Shown here: piece by piece, positions 61,104-64,000 of the stretch
Numbering within the stretch: the stretch's first letter is position 1
How the letters are laid out: each line of letters begins with the position of its first letter
Source: Sphingobacteriales bacterium
GTDB lineage: Bacteria > Bacteroidota > Bacteroidia > Chitinophagales > LD1
Reading direction: 5' to 3'
Assembly: GCA_018262795.1 (NCBI GenBank)
Contig: JADFDM010000003.1
Coordinates: 62,001 to 126,000, forward strand
Length of the DNA stretch: 64,000 nt
Notes under the pieces: model-generated
Database searches by the model: none
What the model was told of the DNA's origin: nothing
Seen by the model: only the letters and a program-made list of their open reading frames with translations
Program-made: the position numbers and the translations under genes

Positions 61104-61646
61104 ATGAGTACTGAAACAAATTACCGTTGGACAATTGATCCGGCACACAGCGAAATTCAATTTAAAGTAAAACACTTAATGATAACTACCGTAACCGGTA
61201 GCTTTAAAAAATTTGAGGGTGTTGTGCAAGCAGTTAAGGACACTTTTGAGAATGCGCAAATTGCATTTACTGCAGAGGTCGCCTCTATTGATACAGGCGT
61301 GGAAAAACGCAACGCTCATCTAAGGAGTAATGACTTTTTTAATGCGGAACAATATCCGCAGTTGAAGTTCACCTCCACTTCGTTTACAAAAATGAAAGAC
61401 AACCACTATTTGCTGAAAGGCAATATCACTATCCGCGAAACTACCCAACCCATAGAATTGACAGTAGTTTACGGTGGCCGAGCAACCGATTCCAACGGAA
61501 ACGAGATAGCCGGATTTGAAATAGCCGGACAATTAAGCAGGAAAGAATTTGGTCTCAATTGGAATGGGGTTACTGAAGTAGGAGGTGTGGTAGTAGCGGA
61601 TGAAGTGAAGTTAGAAATGAATGTAGAACTGCACTTAAGCAAATAA
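61104..61646 (+). CDS. yceI: YceI family protein
   Basis: This 180-residue lipocalin-like protein binds isoprenoid chains. Visible are TIDPAHSEIQFKVKHLMI, VEKRNAHLRSNDFFNAEQYPQLKF with the family's HLRS-DFF pattern, and EFGLNWN. It has no signal peptide, so a cytoplasmic form is likely. It may carry polyprenyl-quinone-like molecules in a stress response. It is the first target gene of the MarR group. Confidence 0.93.
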   Translation: MSTETNYRWTIDPAHSEIQFKVKHLMITTVTGSFKKFEGVVQAVKDTFENAQIAFTAEVASIDTGVEKRNAHLRSNDFFNAEQYPQLKFTSTSFTKMKDNHYLLKGNITIRETTQPIELTVVYGGRATDSNGNEIAGFEIAGQLSRKEFGLNWNGVTEVGGVVVADEVKLEMNVELHLSK

Positions 61647-61706
61647 ATTTCCGTACCAGTAATACAGTTTAACTGTGTTTTATTTTTTGTTGAATAAATC
61701 TCTTGT

Positions 61707-62579
61707 ATGAAAAAGCAAATTGAAAAAGTGCTAACACCACCCGCACCGCACATGGTGGGAGATGGTTTTCGAGTACATAATTTTTTCCCTGGCGGATATG
61801 GCTTAGGACTCAAACGCATGAGCCCATTTTTTTTGCTGGACTATAATGCAAAAATCGAATTCCCTCCTTCTACCCATCAACGGGGAGTAGGCGTACATCC
61901 GCATCGGGGATTTGAAACCGTCACGATTGCCTATCATGGTAAAGTAGCTCACCACGATAGTGCCGGCCATAGTGGAGTGATTGGCGAAGGAGAGGTGCAG
62001 TGGATGACAGCCGCCTCGGGGGTGTTGCATAAAGAGTATCATGAAAAGGAATTCAGCCAAGCAGGCGGACTATTTCAAATGGTGCAGTTATGGATAAACC
62101 TACCTGCTCGATATAAGATGAGTGCCCCGAAATACAATTCCATTACACCAGCCAATATGGGGCTCTATGAATTGCCGGAAAGCAAAGGAGAAATTCGCGT
62201 GATAACTGGTGAAATCAAGGGAGTGCGCGGCCCCGTATCTCCATTCAGTCCAATAACAATGGCAAATTTTTATTTGAAAGCCGGAGCCACTATTGAATTT
62301 GAGCTTCCTGAAAATTACAATACGGGTTTGTTAGTAGTAGAAGGGTCAATAATAGTAAACGGAGAGAGTGCAGAAGCCGACAACTTTGTGTTATTCAAAA
62401 ATACAGGTACAACCATTGCACTGCAAACCGATTCGGGCGCAGTGGTACTTTTGCTGAGTGGCGAGCCAATTAACGAGCCGATTGCCGCCTACGGCCCTTT
62501 TTTAATGAACACACAAGAGGAAATAATACAGGCCTATGACGATTTCAACCACGGCAGGTTCGGGCATTTAGAAGATTAA
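61707..62579 (+). CDS. Pirin family protein
   Basis: A 290-residue bicupin. The N-terminal cupin contains the metal-binding HPHRGFETVTI and HHDSAGHSG motifs with HPH, and a Glu follows in GEGEVQWMTAASGVLHKE. The C-terminal cupin is shorter. Some pirins have quercetin dioxygenase activity, others are redox sensors. It starts 61 nt after yceI and 18 nt before the FMN reductase gene, same operon. Confidence 0.93.
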   Translation: MKKQIEKVLTPPAPHMVGDGFRVHNFFPGGYGLGLKRMSPFFLLDYNAKIEFPPSTHQRGVGVHPHRGFETVTIAYHGKVAHHDSAGHSGVIGEGEVQWMTAASGVLHKEYHEKEFSQAGGLFQMVQLWINLPARYKMSAPKYNSITPANMGLYELPESKGEIRVITGEIKGVRGPVSPFSPITMANFYLKAGATIEFELPENYNTGLLVVEGSIIVNGESAEADNFVLFKNTGTTIALQTDSGAVVLLLSGEPINEPIAAYGPFLMNTQEEIIQAYDDFNHGRFGHLED

Positions 62580-62596
62580 CCTTATTATTATTCTCG

Positions 62597-63157
62597 ATGA
62601 AAATCACTATTGTATCAGGCAGTCCAAGGCAGGAGAGTGTTACTATCCGCATCGCCCGATTTCTTGAAAAGTATTTGCAAGAGAAATATCCGACTCATAT
62701 CTATTCGTTGCTCAGCCTGAACCACCATCCGCTACCGTTTGCAGAAAAGGTGTGGTCCACGGCTAATGATTTACCTGAAAATCGGAAAGAATTAGGCGAG
62801 CTCATTTTTGAAGCAGATGCTTTTGTGTTAGTATCGCCTGAATACAATGGAAGCTATTCCGTGGCTATGAAAAATCTGTTTGATCACTTTCCCAAACAGA
62901 CTAAAAAAGTTTTCGGCTTAGTCACCGCCTCCGATGGCACTTTAGGAGGTATGCGCGCGGCACATCAGATGCAAAACATGATTTGCGGGTTATTCGGAGT
63001 TCCATGCCCAAACATGTTGATAGTACCGCAAATGACTAAGAAATTTGACACAAGCGGTACGCTGTTGGACGAGCGCTTTTCCTATAACATTCACACTTTT
63101 GCCAATGAGTTTGTTTGGCTGGCTGAGGCCGTTTACTTTCAAAAAACAAGGCACTGA
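62597..63157 (+). CDS. NADPH-dependent FMN reductase
   Basis: A 186-residue flavodoxin-like reductase. The phosphate-binding loop VSGSPRQESVTIRIA (about 5-19) and the SPEYNGSYSVAMKNLFDHF segment (flavin contact) are typical of the azoreductase/chromate-reductase group. It probably reduces quinones or oxidants with NAD(P)H. It closes the yceI-pirin group, and a 14-bp hairpin follows. Confidence 0.92.
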   Translation: MKITIVSGSPRQESVTIRIARFLEKYLQEKYPTHIYSLLSLNHHPLPFAEKVWSTANDLPENRKELGELIFEADAFVLVSPEYNGSYSVAMKNLFDHFPKQTKKVFGLVTASDGTLGGMRAAHQMQNMICGLFGVPCPNMLIVPQMTKKFDTSGTLLDERFSYNIHTFANEFVWLAEAVYFQKTRH

Positions 63158-63165
63158 TTATAAAA

Positions 63166-63203
63166 GCATAACAACATTACGCTATCTGCTAATGTTGTTA
63201 TGC
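63166..63203. repeat. Perfect 14-bp hairpin
   Basis: GCATAACAACATTA / TAATGTTGTTATGC with a 10-nt loop lies in the 71-nt gap between the FMN reductase and the haem-binding gene. No T run follows, so a processing site or protein-binding palindrome fits as well as a terminator. Confidence 0.7.
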
Positions 63204-63228
63204 TGAATATTTTGAGTAAACTTTTAGC

Positions 63229-63723
63229 ATGAAAAGATTCCTAAAATTTCTCTGGATTATACCGATAGCTTTCGTACTTATTCAATTTATACATCCCGAA
63301 AAAAACATAGCGACAAGCCCTTCTGAAAACCGAATAGAAAAGGTTCGACCTGTGCCCAAAGAGTTGCAAACCATCTTTGCTACCAGTTGTTACGACTGCC
63401 ACGGCAACAACACGGTTTACCCTTGGTATAATAACATACAGCCGGTGGCCTGGTGGTTAAGCAGCCATATCAACGATGGCAAAAGGCATTTGAATTTTGA
63501 TGAATTTGCTACCTATTCCCCCAGAAGAAAGTATAGTAAATTGAAGGAAATAGAGGAGTTAGTGAATAACGGGGAAATGCCATCGCCCTCCTACACTTTG
63601 GCGCATCGCGATGCTATTTTAGATGCTCATCAAAAGGAAGTAGTAGCCAATTGGTGTCAGGATTTTCGGAAATCTTTAGAAGCACAATATCCGATGGATA
63701 GTTTAACCAAAGAGAAAAAGTAA
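63229..63723 (+). CDS. Haem-binding domain protein (CxxCH)
   Basis: A 164-residue membrane-anchored protein. An N-terminal helix (FLWIIPIAFVLIQFI) is followed by the haem-binding-domain signature CYDCHGNNTVYPWYNNIQPVAW with a CxxCH haem attachment site, then a segment HLNFDEFATY and MPSPSYTLAH. The CxxCH and the N-terminal anchor place it on the periplasmic side. The domain is common in Bacteroidota, with an electron-transfer or sensing role assumed rather than shown. Confidence 0.9.
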   Translation: MKRFLKFLWIIPIAFVLIQFIHPEKNIATSPSENRIEKVRPVPKELQTIFATSCYDCHGNNTVYPWYNNIQPVAWWLSSHINDGKRHLNFDEFATYSPRRKYSKLKEIEELVNNGEMPSPSYTLAHRDAILDAHQKEVVANWCQDFRKSLEAQYPMDSLTKEKK

Positions 63724-63895
63724 GAAGTGCTCGCCTTTGTTTTTCTTCAGTGCAGAATTTTTTAAAGACAATATCTCTAATGTAATTTGCAACTGATTTT
63801 TCGATAGCCATCTCGAAGTATCGGTGACGAATAACGATGCTCGAAAGCATTTCTTGATGAAATGGCTTATTTTGCTTCAACCATTACAGCACCAT

Positions 63896-64000
63896 ATGAA
63901 AAATTACACGTTTACTTTCCTGTTTATTTTGAGTACTCTTTTTTCCTCGGCTTCGCAAAACCGAAAGGTTCTCATCATTGGAATAGATGGCACCAGAAGT
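63896..64000 (+). CDS. Secreted phosphodiesterase/alkaline-phosphatase-like protein (cut by window edge)
   Basis: The first 35 codons read a signal peptide (YTFTFLFILSTLFSSASQ) followed by RKVLIIGIDGTRS. The VLIIGIDGxR start is characteristic of the alkaline phosphatase superfamily, type I phosphodiesterase group, where the Asp is a metal ligand. The remainder lies beyond the window. The open frame is short, so confidence rests on this motif. Confidence 0.65.
   Translation, partial: MKNYTFTFLFILSTLFSSASQNRKVLIIGIDGTRS

Noticed and set aside
63614-63880. 88-codon minus-strand frame at the end of the haem-binding gene
   Set aside because: More than a third lies antisense to the haem-binding gene, and the rest shows no motif or promoter.

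Overview
The window is a chromosomal segment of a Bacteroidota bacterium, probably an environmental relative of the Chitinophagales/Saprospirales; the order is inference. Evidence: two secreted hydrolases end in type IX secretion (T9SS) sorting domains, several promoters fit the Bacteroidota consensus (TTG, 19-20 nt, TAnnTTTG), Shine-Dalgarno sites are weak, and many small proteins are of types known from this phylum. No rRNA, tRNA, complete insertion sequence or CRISPR array was seen.

Layout. 1-6.8 kb: housekeeping genes (scpA fragment, recQ, a mannose-1-phosphate guanylyltransferase, a methionine aminotransferase with an omega-amidase, two small unknowns). 6.8-21.7 kb, minus strand: one long nuo operon for respiratory complex I in the order A B C D H I J K L M N, with no nuoE, nuoF or nuoG. 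The operon is heavily interrupted. A four-helix-bundle gene lies between C and D and another between D and H. A GxxExxY gene lies between H and I. A complete ABC-three-component (ABC-3C) conflict cassette (HNH protein, MC6-type middle component, DUF2326 ATPase), preceded by an 86-residue unknown, lies between L and M. Most junctions also carry copies of several dispersed short repeats, and three copies lie in frame inside nuoL, nuoM and nuoN. 21.8-25.2 kb, plus strand: an Alvin-type ferredoxin followed by 2-oxoglutarate:ferredoxin oxidoreductase (korAB), a plausible electron source for an 11-subunit complex I.

25.6-39.3 kb: a small lipoprotein, a TPR-adenylate cyclase, an M48-like protease with a SPOR domain, two T9SS alpha/beta hydrolases, a membrane glycosyltransferase pair, recR, a multidomain GT2 protein, a decayed HTH gene, and an MscS channel. 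39.4-44.0 kb: the rimP-nusA-infB operon with a terminator-like hairpin in its leader, next to an SlyD-type isomerase. 44.9-53.4 kb: a seven-gene polysaccharide cluster (four glycosyltransferases, asnB, a WbpB/WlbA-type sugar dehydrogenase, a methyltransferase). 53.6-60.3 kb: a TetR-controlled tripartite RND efflux operon. 60.5-63.7 kb: a MarR-type regulator with a YceI, pirin and FMN-reductase group, where marR and yceI share the operator TTGTANNTACAA, then a haem-binding-domain protein. The right edge cuts a secreted phosphodiesterase/phosphatase-like gene.

The most unusual part is the nuo operon. It combines energy-metabolism genes with a conflict system, orphan small genes hugged by repeats, and repeat-derived peptide insertions in the three antiporter-like subunits.
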